Source: Thermatribacter velox (GTDB lineage Bacteria; Atribacterota; Atribacteria; Atribacterales; Thermatribacteraceae). Taken from it: a stretch of 64,000 nt of DNA. Position numbers and translations under genes: made by a program. Below are positions 24,837 through 34,040 of the stretch, in pieces; the stretch's first letter is position 1; every line of letters begins with the position of its first letter. The notes under the pieces are model-generated. The model saw only the letters and a list, made by a program, of their open reading frames with translations. It was not told the DNA's origin and made no database searches. The stretch is from the NCBI RefSeq assembly GCF_038396615.1, contig NZ_CP121689.1, positions 2,080,001-2,144,000 on the forward strand, in the 5' to 3' direction.

Positions 24837-27437
24837 TCAGATTTTGAATTTTCTCAGATCTTCCTCCAGAGCTTGAGCAATCCTGGCAGTCTCCTGAATG
24901 GTTCTGTTCATTTCCTGAAGCGCAGCGTTTTGTTCTTCTGCTGAAGCTGCCACCTCTTCAGCAGAAGCTGCGTTTTCTTCAGAAATCGAAGCTACGTCGT
25001 TTAAGTTTCCAAAAACTTCCTGAGACAGAGCTACAATTTCCTGGGTCTTTGAGTAGCTGTCCCTGGAAATAGAAGCCATTTCTTTAATGATTTCTGCAAT
25101 GCGACGTGACGATTCATCAACTCTCGAGAAAGATTGAGCTATGGCTTCAACTTCACGGGTTACCACCTGATTAGTATTATAGATATCGCCAAAGGCTTCT
25201 TGTACGCTGGATACAGCCTGGCTTCCTTTCTCTACCCTTTCTTGACTTTCATTCATGGACTTCACCGCCTTTTCGGCTTCCTTCTGAACCTCAGAAATGA
25301 GTTTGGCAATACGTTGCGCAGCCTGGGCAGACTCTTCAGCCAGTTTTCTCACTTCTTCAGCCACCACGGCAAAACCTCGTCCAGCATCTCCAGCTCTGGC
25401 TGCCTCAATGGCTGCATTCAAAGCAAGAAGATTGGTTTCTTCGGCTATGCCAGTTATCAAATCTGTAATACTTCCAATTTCTCGAGAGCTTCGCCCCAGC
25501 TCTTCAACAATTTTCCCAACCGAACTCACTGATTCCTTAATTTCCTCCATAGCCGAGACAACTTCTTCCAGAGTGCCCTGACCTTTTTCGGTAGCTGAGA
25601 AAGCCTGTGAAGCGGCTTCTCTAACTTCCTGAATATTGCCTCCAGTCAACCCGACACTCTCCAGCACCCTGTCCACCTCATCCAGAGCTTGCGAAGCCTG
25701 TTCGGATTGCCTCATAAGTTGAGCGGCCATATCTTTAACCTTCTCCACCAGCCGTTCCATATCCTGAGATACTCCACTCAGCGACTGACTCTGCTCTTCA
25801 GAACCCTTAGCGACTTGGGAAATGGTCTGCGCAATCTGTTCTCCAGTGTGGGAAATCTCTTCCGAGCTGTGTTCCAGGGTTTCCATGGCCTTCATGATTT
25901 CCTGTCCGGATTGGGCTACCTCACTCATAAACTCCCGCAATGCCGAGGAAGCAGCGTTGAGAGAACGGAAAAGAATTCCCATTTCATCTTTACGCTTTTC
26001 CTGAATGTTTTGAGTAAGATCTCCTTTTTCAAGAACCTGGGCAAAGGCCACTCCGCGGTTCAAGGGCTTTATAATGCTTCGGGTGAGCAATGTCCCCAGC
26101 AAAATCGCCAGAACAATCACAAACCCTACTATGAAATAAAGAATCCGATTCATCCTGTCTTTAACTGTCTGAAGCGAGAGTAGCGCTCCGTTGAAGTTAT
26201 CAAGCACTGTTTGGTATAGAGAATCTATGGATTCGCTAATTTTGGTCTGAGCACCCTTTGAAGACATCAGAGCATTTTCGAGTTGGCTATCGAGCAAGCT
26301 GAGATAGCCATCCATTTGCACTACCTTGCGCCAGGCTTCCTTGAGTGGCTTCCAGCGCTCTTTAAGCACCGTATCGACTGAACCGGGAGCATAAGTTTCT
26401 GCGAAAGTGCCTTGCAGAAAGCCATCCAGAAGGGTTAAGCTGGCCTCGACTTTTTTACGTTCCTTTTCCTTTTTGTCCGGGTCAGAAAGAATCAGGAAAT
26501 TTTTGGACCCCGCAGAAAGTGACTGGAGCTCTTCTATGTAAGAATCCAGACGCAGTCCCTGCAAAACATCAAAAGCTTTATTGTAAGCCCGGTAGAACTC
26601 CAGAAATGCCGAATCCACATTGCTATCCCCTTCCCCCCGTATCGCTGATTGTAAGCCCTTCCACTTTTCGGCCAAGGTAGCTATAAAGCCGGTGAGCTCT
26701 TCTTTTTTAGCATCCGAAAGCATGGGAGAATTAGCAAGGTCCCTTTCCAGGGCTTGCAGGTAGGAGTCAATAGAAGCACCGATTCTCCCTTCGGGGTCAC
26801 CGGTTGCAGCAAACCGGAAAGCGAGGTAGTAAACGTTGCGCAAGGGATCCGACAAGTTTTCCACGGCACCACTTACAGCCTTTATGAACCTGGTAATTAC
26901 CTCCAGGGGTTCATCCATGCTCAAAGAAGCCATACTTCGTTCCCTCTGAATGGAGAGCCATTCTCGCCAGGCTTCCCGAACATCTTGTGAAGTAATGCGG
27001 CTTTCGATGTAAACACTCCTTGCGGTTTGAATAGAGCGATAAAGAGGGTTATCCTGAGGAATAGCTTGCAGGGGATAGGGGAATTTCTCCTGTTGCCATA
27101 TTGTATAATAGTCCGACTTTTTAAATTCTTCGGAATCGCTGCCCAGGCGCAAAACCTCGAAATAAGCCATAAAGCGATCGTCCACCCGTGCAAAGTCTTC
27201 CTCCAGCGATTCCAAGGTGTCCAGGTCCTTCTCCTGCAGATAAAGCGCCACCAAGGCCTGGTTTTCGGCAATCAAATCCTTGAGGCGGGAAACAACCATT
27301 AAAAGAGGAACTTCCTGACGAACTCCCTGCAAAGAGGTTTCAACCTCCATAAAAGAATAAATCGCAAACCCCCCACAAAAAGCCGTCAGCAAAGCCAGGA
27401 TAAAGAAAGAAAGTGATACCTTAGTCTTTATTCTCAA
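24837..27437 (-). CDS. Methyl-accepting chemotaxis protein
   Basis: The 866-residue chemoreceptor has a first membrane helix at about 8-28, a very long, mostly helical extracytoplasmic sensor (about 30-435), a second membrane helix (about 437-460, [20 protein letters not shown]), a HAMP domain (460-512) and a full signalling domain. The hairpin tip is canonical ([18 protein letters not shown]). The sensor is roughly twice the usual size of a four-helix bundle sensor, and its ligand is unknown. No CheR-docking pentapeptide is seen at the C terminus. The TTG start follows AAAGGAGG. A sigma-28 promoter lies upstream, tying it to flagellar regulation. Confidence 0.95.
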   Translation of the reverse strand: MRIKTKVSLSFFILALLTAFCGGFAIYSFMEVETSLQGVRQEVPLLMVVSRLKDLIAENQALVALYLQEKDLDTLESLEEDFARVDDRFMAYFEVLRLGSDSEEFKKSDYYTIWQQEKFPYPLQAIPQDNPLYRSIQTARSVYIESRITSQDVREAWREWLSIQRERSMASLSMDEPLEVITRFIKAVSGAVENLSDPLRNVYYLAFRFAATGDPEGRIGASIDSYLQALERDLANSPMLSDAKKEELTGFIATLAEKWKGLQSAIRGEGDSNVDSAFLEFYRAYNKAFDVLQGLRLDSYIEELQSLSAGSKNFLILSDPDKKEKERKKVEASLTLLDGFLQGTFAETYAPGSVDTVLKERWKPLKEAWRKVVQMDGYLSLLDSQLENALMSSKGAQTKISESIDSLYQTVLDNFNGALLSLQTVKDRMNRILYFIVGFVIVLAILLGTLLTRSIIKPLNRGVAFAQVLEKGDLTQNIQEKRKDEMGILFRSLNAASSALREFMSEVAQSGQEIMKAMETLEHSSEEISHTGEQIAQTISQVAKGSEEQSQSLSGVSQDMERLVEKVKDMAAQLMRQSEQASQALDEVDRVLESVGLTGGNIQEVREAASQAFSATEKGQGTLEEVVSAMEEIKESVSSVGKIVEELGRSSREIGSITDLITGIAEETNLLALNAAIEAARAGDAGRGFAVVAEEVRKLAEESAQAAQRIAKLISEVQKEAEKAVKSMNESQERVEKGSQAVSSVQEAFGDIYNTNQVVTREVEAIAQSFSRVDESSRRIAEIIKEMASISRDSYSKTQEIVALSQEVFGNLNDVASISEENAASAEEVAASAEEQNAALQEMNRTIQETARIAQALEEDLRKFKI

Positions 27438-27471
27438 CCAAGAAACCTCCTTTCTCGCGCTTTTTTAATAT

Positions 27472-27498
27472 ATATCGGCCAGACTTCCAAAAACTTTA
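27472..27498 (-). promoter_or_regulatory. Sigma-28 (FliA/SigD) promoter of the chemoreceptor gene
   Basis: On the minus strand TAAAGTTT (27491-27498), an 11-bp spacer and GCCGATAT (27472-27479) match the flagellar sigma-28 consensus TAAAGTTT-N11-GCCGATAA at 15 of 16 positions. It ends 34 bp before the start codon. Confidence 0.88.
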
Positions 27499-27598
27499 GC
27501 CCCAACGAGGTATTTTCAACGAAAAAGGCTGGCTTTACAAAGGAGTTAAGAAACCTTTCCTGAAAACAAGTCCCTTTTAAAGAGGAAAGAAAAAATAT

Positions 27599-28153
27599 CT
27601 AAGCAGCTATCCGGCCCTTGGTCTTCCAGAACAACATCCCTGCCAAGAACGCTTTCACAACATCGAAACCCAGAAAAGGATAAAAACCTACCTGCAAAAC
27701 TCGATTAAAGCCGATTGGCTTTCCCATAAACAGAGAAAAAGCCAGCCACAGGTAAAAAAGACCTGGAAGATAAATAATTAGCATCCCCAACTCTGAAAGA
27801 AAAATTACTCCCAGTATGCTTTTTCTGAAAAGCTTCTTATCCTTCAAAGCGGAAATTAAAAAGGCTCCCAGGACGAAACCCAGCAGAAAACCAAAAGTAG
27901 GTTTAAACAAATAGGTGGGACCCCCGAAAGGCGGCGATGCAAAAACTGGCAACCCCAGAAGGCCTAACAGGACATAAGCCGAAAGAGACCAGAATGCTTC
28001 TTGCGGCCGAAGCAACCATCCAGAAAGAACCACAACAAAAGGCAGAACACTGAACGGAACCACTCCCTGAGCATAGCGAGAAAAAAGCGAGGATACCACA
28101 CAAAGAGCAACCACCAAAGCACAGCGAGCTAACCGCAGCGACTGAAAGTGCAC
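27599..28153 (-). CDS. bioY: BioY biotin transporter (ECF S component)
   Basis: The 184-residue membrane protein has six hydrophobic segments and the BioY motifs VPFSVLPFVVVLSGWLL, YVLLGLLGLPVFA and the GGPTYLFKPTFGFLLGFVLGAF region. It binds biotin as the substrate-specific part of an ECF importer; the energising EcfA/EcfT genes are not in the window. I choose GTG 28153, preceded by GGGGGTGAG. The longer frame to ATG 28180 would begin next to the -10 element, leaving no room for a transcript leader. The BirA operator just upstream indicates repression when biotin is plentiful. Confidence 0.9.
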   Translation of the reverse strand: MHFQSLRLARCALVVALCVVSSLFSRYAQGVVPFSVLPFVVVLSGWLLRPQEAFWSLSAYVLLGLLGLPVFASPPFGGPTYLFKPTFGFLLGFVLGAFLISALKDKKLFRKSILGVIFLSELGMLIIYLPGLFYLWLAFSLFMGKPIGFNRVLQVGFYPFLGFDVVKAFLAGMLFWKTKGRIAA

Positions 28154-28168
28154 TGTCTCACCCCCATT

Positions 28169-28202
28169 TTGGTTAACCAATGTATATCATTAAGTTAACC
28201 AA
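28169..28202. promoter_or_regulatory. BirA operator (biotin-responsive)
   Basis: TTGGTTAAC and GTTAACCAA form a perfect 9-bp inverted repeat with a 16-bp spacer. It also reads as TTAACC-N14-AGTTAA, one base from the bacterial BirA consensus TTAACC-N14/15-GGTTAA. It lies between birA and bioY, over the bioY promoter. Confidence 0.85.
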
Positions 28203-28209
28203 AAATCAA
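28181..28209 (-). promoter_or_regulatory. bioY promoter
   Basis: On the minus strand TTGATT (28204-28209) and TATACA (28181-28186) are spaced by 17 bp. The BirA operator covers the spacer and the -10 box, so bound BirA would block polymerase. Confidence 0.75.
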
Positions 28210-29183
28210 GAGGTGACCAGCTCGCCCCAACTTATCTTTTTTCTTTCACCCTCCGAATTAATCCACAATGAGCCATCCAGGTCAATATCTTCGGCCAAGC
28301 CTTCCAGGACCTTGTCCGAGACCGCTATCTTCACCCTTTTCCCCAGGGTAGCCAGTCTTTTCTTCAGTTCTGGATACAGGGAAGCAAGGTTGGCTTCTCC
28401 TTTCCAGCCTTCCAGGCATTTTGAAAGCTTGTTCAACAAATTTTCCAAAAGAAACAGCCGGTGGTGCCTCTTCCCAGAAACTTCTAAAAGCGAAGTTGCT
28501 GTAAGTCTCAAATCTTCCGGAAAATCTTCTCTCAATAGATTGACATTAAGGCCGATACCAATCACCACATATCTAAGAACCTCGGCCTCGAAATCGCCCT
28601 CAACCAGTATCCCGGCCACCTTCTTCCCATCAATCAACACATCGTTGGGCCATTTAATTTCTGGTTCCAGACCTTCTTCTTCAAGAGCGAGACTCACTGC
28701 CAACCCACAGACAAGAGGCAGAGAGGTAAAACCTGACCACAAAGAAAGATTCGGCCGGATCAAAAGGGAAAAAGTCAGGCTTTTCCCAGGAAGCGAAAAC
28801 CAGCTCCTTCCTTTCCTTCCCTTGCCCCGGGTTTGACTCTCGGCTATAAAAAGGCTCCATGACGGTGCGCCTTGCAGGGCTTCTCTTTTGGCCCATTCAT
28901 TGGTAGAATCCACTTGATCTTCGCAGAAAACACTCACCGGAAAGGAAAACCTTGAAAAATAAGCTTCAAGATATTCCCTGAAGAAAACATCAGGCAATTC
29001 GAACAATTTGTATCCCTTGCGAGAAGATATTACAGGGAATCCCCAGGATTTCAGCTTTTCCATTTCCTTCCAGATAGCTACCCTGCTTAAAGAAAGGCGT
29101 TTGGCAAGTTCCTCACCAGATACCCAATCTCGAGAGACAAGCAACGCTTTAAGAATTTCTTTCTCCAGGGAGCTTCTGAGCAT
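28206..29183 (-). CDS. birA: Bifunctional biotin ligase/repressor BirA
   Basis: The 325-residue protein joins biotin to carboxylase carriers and represses biotin genes. It has an N-terminal winged helix (about 8-65; VSGEELAKRLSLSRVAIWKEMEKLKSWG), the ligase core with the biotin-binding loop RGKGRKGRSWFS (about 117-128), and IKWPNDVLIDGKKVAGILVE in the active site, plus a small C-terminal domain. ATG 29183 follows AAAAGGAG, so it overlaps the upstream UPF0104 gene by 35 bp. It is the regulator for the operator in front of bioY. Confidence 0.93.
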   Translation of the reverse strand: MLRSSLEKEILKALLVSRDWVSGEELAKRLSLSRVAIWKEMEKLKSWGFPVISSRKGYKLFELPDVFFREYLEAYFSRFSFPVSVFCEDQVDSTNEWAKREALQGAPSWSLFIAESQTRGKGRKGRSWFSLPGKSLTFSLLIRPNLSLWSGFTSLPLVCGLAVSLALEEEGLEPEIKWPNDVLIDGKKVAGILVEGDFEAEVLRYVVIGIGLNVNLLREDFPEDLRLTATSLLEVSGKRHHRLFLLENLLNKLSKCLEGWKGEANLASLYPELKKRLATLGKRVKIAVSDKVLEGLAEDIDLDGSLWINSEGERKKISWGELVTS

Positions 29184-30267
29184 AGTTTTCGCTCCTTTTG
29201 GTGATAAGCTTTCCGTTTTCACCCGAATACCCGCCTGCGCTCTGCACGATCCGGAAGAAGGTTACCCCTCCAATTACCATAGGGAGATAAAAGGTTACCG
29301 CTCTCCACAAAAGAACAAACATGCCTACCCGATAAGCACCCACAAAGCGAGCGAAAACAGAAGCCATAGAAACTTCCACTCCTCCGCTTGCCCCCGGGGA
29401 AGGCACAAAGGAAAAAACGTAAAAAAGAGGAGCCTGAGTGCCCAGAACCCGTAAATAATCAGCCTTCACGCCCATGGCTGCCAGCACAAAATAAGCAACG
29501 GAGAAAATAAGCGTGTACTGCACCATATAACAGCCGATATTCCAGACCAGATACTGGGGCTTTTGAAAGAAGAGAATCCGGAAACCCCTACGAAAGTCTT
29601 CAAAAAATTCGTGCACCCATTCTCGAACACTCTCTTCAGAAAAGCGAATTTTCCTAAAGTGGCGTTTAACGAAATTTATGCCCCACTCGGTAAGTCTGAA
29701 AAGTATCTGAGGGCGATACAAAAAAGAAAAAAGGAGCACCATGACACCCGCATAGAAAATGACAAAAGAATACAAAAGCTTTAACAGCACTCCTTGCAGA
29801 ACAAAGCCGATATGAAAGGCAAAAATGAGCAAGAAAAGCAAAAGAAGGAGGCTAACCTGATACAGAATGCCACAAATTACCACCAGACTCCCTGCCTCCC
29901 CCCAGCTCATACCTGCACGGGTAAGAACATACATTTGAGCCGGGCTACCACCGGTACTGAAGGGAGTTATGGTCGACATGAAATATCCGGCAAGAACCGT
30001 ACTCAGCGCATCCTGTAGGCGAATGCTTTTGTTCCAGGCCCGAGCACTCAGAAAGACTCTTAACCCATCCAGAAACCAGGCAGCAAACATCAACAAAAAA
30101 CCCACCAAGTAAACTCCAAAGTGAAAACGAGCAAAATCAATCTCAGGTGGTACCTCGAAAAAGGAACCAACAGAAAAAATAATCACAATACTACTTATAC
30201 TTATAAGAACAGATAGCAAAACTCGTTTTTTTAGTGAAGCAGGACGATACTTTTGCGGCTCGTGCAT
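29149..30267 (-). CDS. UPF0104 / lysylphosphatidylglycerol-synthase-type membrane protein
   Basis: This 372-residue protein has about eight membrane helices and matches the flippase-like UPF0104 family (related to the membrane part of MprF): GYFMSTITPFSTGGSPAQMYVL near residues 95-116 and FSFVPSPGASGGVEVSMASVF near 295. No catalytic synthase domain is attached. I start at ATG 30267, seven bases after GGAGGGTG. It overlaps birA at its end and lies 17 bp after cbiB, so it belongs to the same long transcript, though its lipid-related role does not fit with cobalamin. Confidence 0.85.
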   Translation of the reverse strand: MHEPQKYRPASLKKRVLLSVLISISSIVIIFSVGSFFEVPPEIDFARFHFGVYLVGFLLMFAAWFLDGLRVFLSARAWNKSIRLQDALSTVLAGYFMSTITPFSTGGSPAQMYVLTRAGMSWGEAGSLVVICGILYQVSLLLLLFLLIFAFHIGFVLQGVLLKLLYSFVIFYAGVMVLLFSFLYRPQILFRLTEWGINFVKRHFRKIRFSEESVREWVHEFFEDFRRGFRILFFQKPQYLVWNIGCYMVQYTLIFSVAYFVLAAMGVKADYLRVLGTQAPLFYVFSFVPSPGASGGVEVSMASVFARFVGAYRVGMFVLLWRAVTFYLPMVIGGVTFFRIVQSAGGYSGENGKLITKRSENYAQKLPGERNS

Positions 30268-30284
30268 AGGGGTACACCCTCCGT

Positions 30285-31265
30285 TTAAATACCAAAAATG
30301 GGATAACCGACCCGCCAAGCAAAAAGAGCCAGAACCAGCAAAGCAAACCAGCTACCCAACCACAAAAGAGAAAGGGCTTCCTCAATTCGTTCCGGAACAA
30401 GCTCCCGAAGGGCCTCTCCAAGAAAGGGCCTTTCCTCGCGCTTGCCCTGGTAATAGTTTACGCCCCCCAGCCTCACCCCAAGAGCACCAGCCATGGCTGC
30501 CTCGGGCCAACCTGCATTGGGACTGGGATGAAAGCGGGCATATTGAAAAGCGGTAGTCAAAGCCCTCTTTGGCGATTTCCCCAAGAGCAAAGCAGCTATT
30601 CCCAGAAACAGAGCACTCAAACGAGCAGGGATAAAATTCAATAGGTCATCGAGGCGTGCCGAAGCAAAACCAAAGAAAAAATAGCGGAAATCCCGGTAAC
30701 CCAGCATGGAATCAAGGGTGTTAACCACTTTGTAAATGAGAATCCCCAAACCTCCGAAGAGCGAAGCATAAAAAAGAGGAGCCACTACTGCATCGTTGAA
30801 GTTCTCGGCGAGAGACTCAACGCAAGCTCTGACCACTTCCCATTCTGCCAGGTGTTCAGTATCTCTGCCCACCAAGCTCCGAAGGTTTTTCCTGGCCTCT
30901 TCCAGGTTTCCCTTTTGAAGGGCCAGGAAAACCTTTTTGCCACTTAACCAGAGCGAGCGGAAAGCGAGCAAAGAGAAAACCAGATATATTTCTACCATCC
31001 AGTAAACAAGCGGCAAATTTTTTCGCATAAACCAACCCAGAAAACCATAAGCCAGGCCGGTACCACCCACCAGCAAAAAAACTACCACAAAGCCCAGTAT
31101 GAATTCCTTGCGAAAGCTCCTGTGTTGAGGGAAAAGCAAGCGTTCAAGTTTCTCTATGGCCTTACCCACCCAAACCACAGGGTGCCAGCGACCAAAAGGG
31201 TCCCCTAAGAATGAATCTAATACAAAACCCACCACCATACGTAAAAGGGCTAACACTTCAAACAC
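30285..31265 (-). CDS. cbiB: Adenosylcobinamide-phosphate synthase (CbiB/CobD type)
   Basis: CbiB joins adenosylcobyric acid to aminopropanol (phosphate) in the membrane. The 326-residue protein has the family's opening LDSFLGDPFGRWHPVVWVGKAIE, the SLAENFNDAVVAPLFY motif near residue 150, VVNTLDSMLGYRD near 180 and the HPSPNAGWPEAAMAGALGVRLGG motif near 248-270. Its start overlaps the end of the phosphatase gene by 8 bp. It is part of the nucleotide-loop assembly operon. Confidence 0.93.
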   Translation of the reverse strand: MFEVLALLRMVVGFVLDSFLGDPFGRWHPVVWVGKAIEKLERLLFPQHRSFRKEFILGFVVVFLLVGGTGLAYGFLGWFMRKNLPLVYWMVEIYLVFSLLAFRSLWLSGKKVFLALQKGNLEEARKNLRSLVGRDTEHLAEWEVVRACVESLAENFNDAVVAPLFYASLFGGLGILIYKVVNTLDSMLGYRDFRYFFFGFASARLDDLLNFIPARLSALFLGIAALLLGKSPKRALTTAFQYARFHPSPNAGWPEAAMAGALGVRLGGVNYYQGKREERPFLGEALRELVPERIEEALSLLWLGSWFALLVLALFAWRVGYPIFGI

Positions 31266-31854
31266 CGTTATTTTGAATCAATTCTACTCTCGGAAATTCT
31301 TCGCGGTTAACCCCAATTTTCACCAAAACACCGGGATCCAGCAAAACATGAAAAGTGGACGCAAACTCGATGTTCATGGCTTTAACCAGAAAACAACGAA
31401 TAACCCCAGCATGGGTAACCAGCAGGTAGCGACCATTTCTCATTTTCAGGAGTTTATCCCAAAAAGAGCTTACTCTGGAAAGCACTGTTTTGAAGCTTTC
31501 TCCTCCAGGCGGCGTAAAACCCAGGGGGTCTTTTTTCCACTCCTTTACTTCTACCGGATACTCTTTTTCAAGCTCTGCCCAAGACTTGCCCTCCCAGGAA
31601 CCAAAAGAACGCTCTTTGATTTCGGGAACAATGTCGATGTCGTCATCTGGAACCAGAATTCGAGCTGTTTGATGGGTTCTCAACATGGGACTGCAAAACA
31701 CTCTCTCAAAAGAAAGTCCTCTTAACAAGCTCTGGTGTAATTTTTTGATTCTCTCCTCACCCTTAGGAGAAAGCGGAATATCACTCCAACCCGCAAAAAA
31801 ACCCTTTTCTGTTGCTTCAGTATCTCCGTGTCGCAAAAGATATATTTCCTTCAT
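31258..31854 (-). CDS. cobC: Histidine phosphatase, probable alpha-ribazole phosphatase
   Basis: The 198-residue protein has the phosphatase signature LLRHGDTEATEKG (His9 of LRHG forms the phosphoenzyme), the second arginine in FCSPMLRTHQTA, EIKERSFGSWEG and the late histidine in LVTHAGVIR. In the cobalamin pathway such enzymes remove phosphate from alpha-ribazole phosphate or from cobalamin phosphate. ATG 31854 overlaps the stop of pduX as ATGA, indicating coupling. Context makes CobC the best choice among phosphoglycerate-mutase-like proteins. Confidence 0.82.
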   Translation of the reverse strand: MKEIYLLRHGDTEATEKGFFAGWSDIPLSPKGEERIKKLHQSLLRGLSFERVFCSPMLRTHQTARILVPDDDIDIVPEIKERSFGSWEGKSWAELEKEYPVEVKEWKKDPLGFTPPGGESFKTVLSRVSSFWDKLLKMRNGRYLLVTHAGVIRCFLVKAMNIEFASTFHVLLDPGVLVKIGVNREEFPRVELIQNNGV

Positions 31855-32753
31855 GGCCTGATTATTCTTACTCCTCCCCTCACTGCTCCAGTTACCCAAC
31901 AGCTTACCGCTTCTTTTTGAAGACATTCTTTCACCCTGCGAAGCATCTCCGTATCAGAGTAAACCCGGCGATCAAAAAGCACTCCTACCGCTTTACCAGT
32001 ATGTGCTCTGTTCACACCCAGCGCCCCAGTATATTTCATCTCCTCTCGCAAAAGATCGAAAAGCCTTTCCCGGTTTACCTCCTGCAAGATAGAACCACTG
32101 AGTGTAGCAGCTCTACCAATTAAAGAAAGATCTCCCTCTTCAAGACCTCTTTGAATCATGTCCAGAGCCCTTCGCACTTCTTTGGCAAAATAAAGCCAGT
32201 TTTTGCGCAGTTTTGTCCTGTCCACTTCCACGGTTTCCACCTTACCGGGAAGCTCGCAGACTACAACTCCCAGATACACCGGCACCGGAAAGCGAATAAC
32301 CACCTTTCCAGAAATATGATCAAAAACGCAAAAATCGGAGAACAAGGTGCTGTCGGTGGGTTCCACTCTCAGGGCAATCCGAGCTATCTCTTCTTCCGAA
32401 GTCTTTCTTTTCAGAAGTGCAGAAAGTGCGCCCAAGAGAGCAGCGATATCTGCTGTGCTGGAAGCAAAACCCTTTCCCTCAGGCAGTGCCTTCCGTCTTT
32501 TAAAAGATACTTTTCCCCGAAGCTCTTTAAACCCCCATTCGCTCAGGGCTATCTCCAGGGCTCTGGCACTTTTCCACAACCTCTGAGTGTACTCTTTATT
32601 TTCCTCTTCCTGCCAGGGACCAAAAGGTTTCTCTTGCAAGAAAACCTCCATCTCACTATAACGAGCAATGGTCAGCGAAACCAGAATCTCTGTATCCTCG
32701 AGGTAACCCTGGAAAAGCTCTCCCATGCTACCTGGACTCAGAGCTCGTACCAT
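31851..32753 (-). CDS. pduX: L-threonine kinase (PduX family, GHMP kinase)
   Basis: PduX phosphorylates L-threonine to provide the aminopropanol linker of cobalamin. The 300-residue protein has the GHMP kinase features: SPGSMGELFQG near the N terminus (where many GHMP kinases recognise substrate), the phosphate loop LPEGKGFASSTADIAA near residues 106-121 and VNRAHTGKAVGVLFD near the C terminus. ATG 32753 is seven bases after GGAGG, whereas the longer frame lacks a site. It is next to the decarboxylase and loop-assembly genes, which supports PduX over other GHMP kinases. Confidence 0.85.
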   Translation of the reverse strand: MVRALSPGSMGELFQGYLEDTEILVSLTIARYSEMEVFLQEKPFGPWQEEENKEYTQRLWKSARALEIALSEWGFKELRGKVSFKRRKALPEGKGFASSTADIAALLGALSALLKRKTSEEEIARIALRVEPTDSTLFSDFCVFDHISGKVVIRFPVPVYLGVVVCELPGKVETVEVDRTKLRKNWLYFAKEVRRALDMIQRGLEEGDLSLIGRAATLSGSILQEVNRERLFDLLREEMKYTGALGVNRAHTGKAVGVLFDRRVYSDTEMLRRVKECLQKEAVSCWVTGAVRGGVRIIRP

Positions 32754-32754
32754 A

Positions 32755-33513
32755 TCAAATCCTCCCAATCAGAAGAAAAAGCAGCTCTCCCAGTTCCACC
32801 GCTGTTCCCATCACATCCCCATTTAAAAAGCCCAGCATTCGAGCAACTCTCTTCACGAATGAGTAAATAATAACAAAGCAGAAACAAATTTTCAAAAAAA
32901 GCAAAACGTTACCGAAAAGAATGGACACAACAGCAACCAGAATCAACCACAACCAGAAAGCAGTGCTTCGGGGTTGACTTAAAAAAATACTTCCCAGCCC
33001 CGACTCCCGAAGCAAGGAGCGACCAAAGCAAATAACCCCCAGTAAAAAAAATCTGGCTGCCAAGGGAGCCAGTACTATTACTTCCCCACTCTTAGTTTCC
33101 GATAACAGAAACAACTTAAAAGTTAGAACTAGAAAAAGCGCTACTGTCCCAAAAACGCCCAGGGAAGAATCTTTAAGAATGCGCTCTCGTGCTTCCTTGC
33201 TAAAAACTGGAGCCCCCAGTGCATCCGCTACATCAGCCAAACCATCAAGATGCAAGCCTCTAGTGAGCAGAATCCAGGTGGTTAAAGCCAGAAGTGCGGG
33301 AAGAAACGAAGTACCAAAGATAAAATGGGTTCCCCAAAATACACCATATACTCCACCACCGATTAAAAGACCCACCAGCGGAAAGAAAACGCTGGATAGT
33401 GCTACTTCTTCTGGCTCGTCGCTCTCCCTGGCCAGCGGCAAAATGGTTAAAAAGCCAGCAGCAATTCTTACCAGCCGTAACCAGCGAACAAAGCGACTTA
33501 TTTTAGTTTCCAC
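32755..33513 (-). CDS. cobS: Adenosylcobinamide-GDP ribazoletransferase
   Basis: CobS, a membrane enzyme, joins GDP-activated cobinamide to alpha-ribazole. The 252-residue protein carries the family motif TRGLHLDGLADVADALGA near residues 88-105, LKDSSLGVFG-type sequence near 113-122 and the late DVMGTAVELGELLFLL segment. Several membrane helices follow. It overlaps cobU by 16 bp. Confidence 0.93.
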   Translation of the reverse strand: METKISRFVRWLRLVRIAAGFLTILPLARESDEPEEVALSSVFFPLVGLLIGGGVYGVFWGTHFIFGTSFLPALLALTTWILLTRGLHLDGLADVADALGAPVFSKEARERILKDSSLGVFGTVALFLVLTFKLFLLSETKSGEVIVLAPLAARFFLLGVICFGRSLLRESGLGSIFLSQPRSTAFWLWLILVAVVSILFGNVLLFLKICFCFVIIYSFVKRVARMLGFLNGDVMGTAVELGELLFLLIGRI

Positions 33514-34040
33514 GGCACTCCTGCAACTACCAAAAAGACTTCGTCAGCTTTCTGGGCCAACCACTGGTTGACCTTACCCTGGAGATCCCTAAATTGCCTG
33601 CCCAAAAAATTCTCAGGAACCACCCCGCAACCCACTTCGTTACTGACCAGGGCCAAAAAAAAGCCTTCCCGGGATTGCTTTCTAAAAAGCACCTCCAGTT
33701 CTTCAGTAACTCTCATAAAAACTTCTTCCGGCTCCTTATCCCGAAGGAGCAAATTACTCACTAAGAAGGTAACACAATCCAACAATACTCCACATCCGGA
33801 GAAGTCTCTATCCTCCACCTCCTGAAAACCAAAAGGAACCTCAAAGGTTTCCCAGTTCTCGGAACGTCTCCTGCGGTGTAAAGCTATTCGTTCTGCCATC
33901 TCTTGATCCGTAACCACACCTGTTGCCAGGTAAACCCGCTTTGGGCTCGCTTCTTCCACTCTCTGCTGAGCCAGAGAGCTTTTACCGCTCCTTGCGCCAC
34001 CAATGAAAAGCACTTTTCTACCAAGAATTCCTGAGATCAT
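33498..34040 (-). CDS. cobU: Adenosylcobinamide kinase/guanylyltransferase
   Basis: CobU phosphorylates adenosylcobinamide and transfers GMP to it. The 180-residue protein has the P-loop GGARSGKSS (14-22), YLATGVVTDQEMAERIALHRRRR with the guanylylated-histidine region, LLDCVTFLVSNLL and SNEVGCGVVPENFLGRQFRDLQG near residues 128-150, all typical. It overlaps the upstream aminotransferase-like gene by 23 bp. Confidence 0.95.
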   Translation of the reverse strand: MISGILGRKVLFIGGARSGKSSLAQQRVEEASPKRVYLATGVVTDQEMAERIALHRRRRSENWETFEVPFGFQEVEDRDFSGCGVLLDCVTFLVSNLLLRDKEPEEVFMRVTEELEVLFRKQSREGFFLALVSNEVGCGVVPENFLGRQFRDLQGKVNQWLAQKADEVFLVVAGVPWKLK

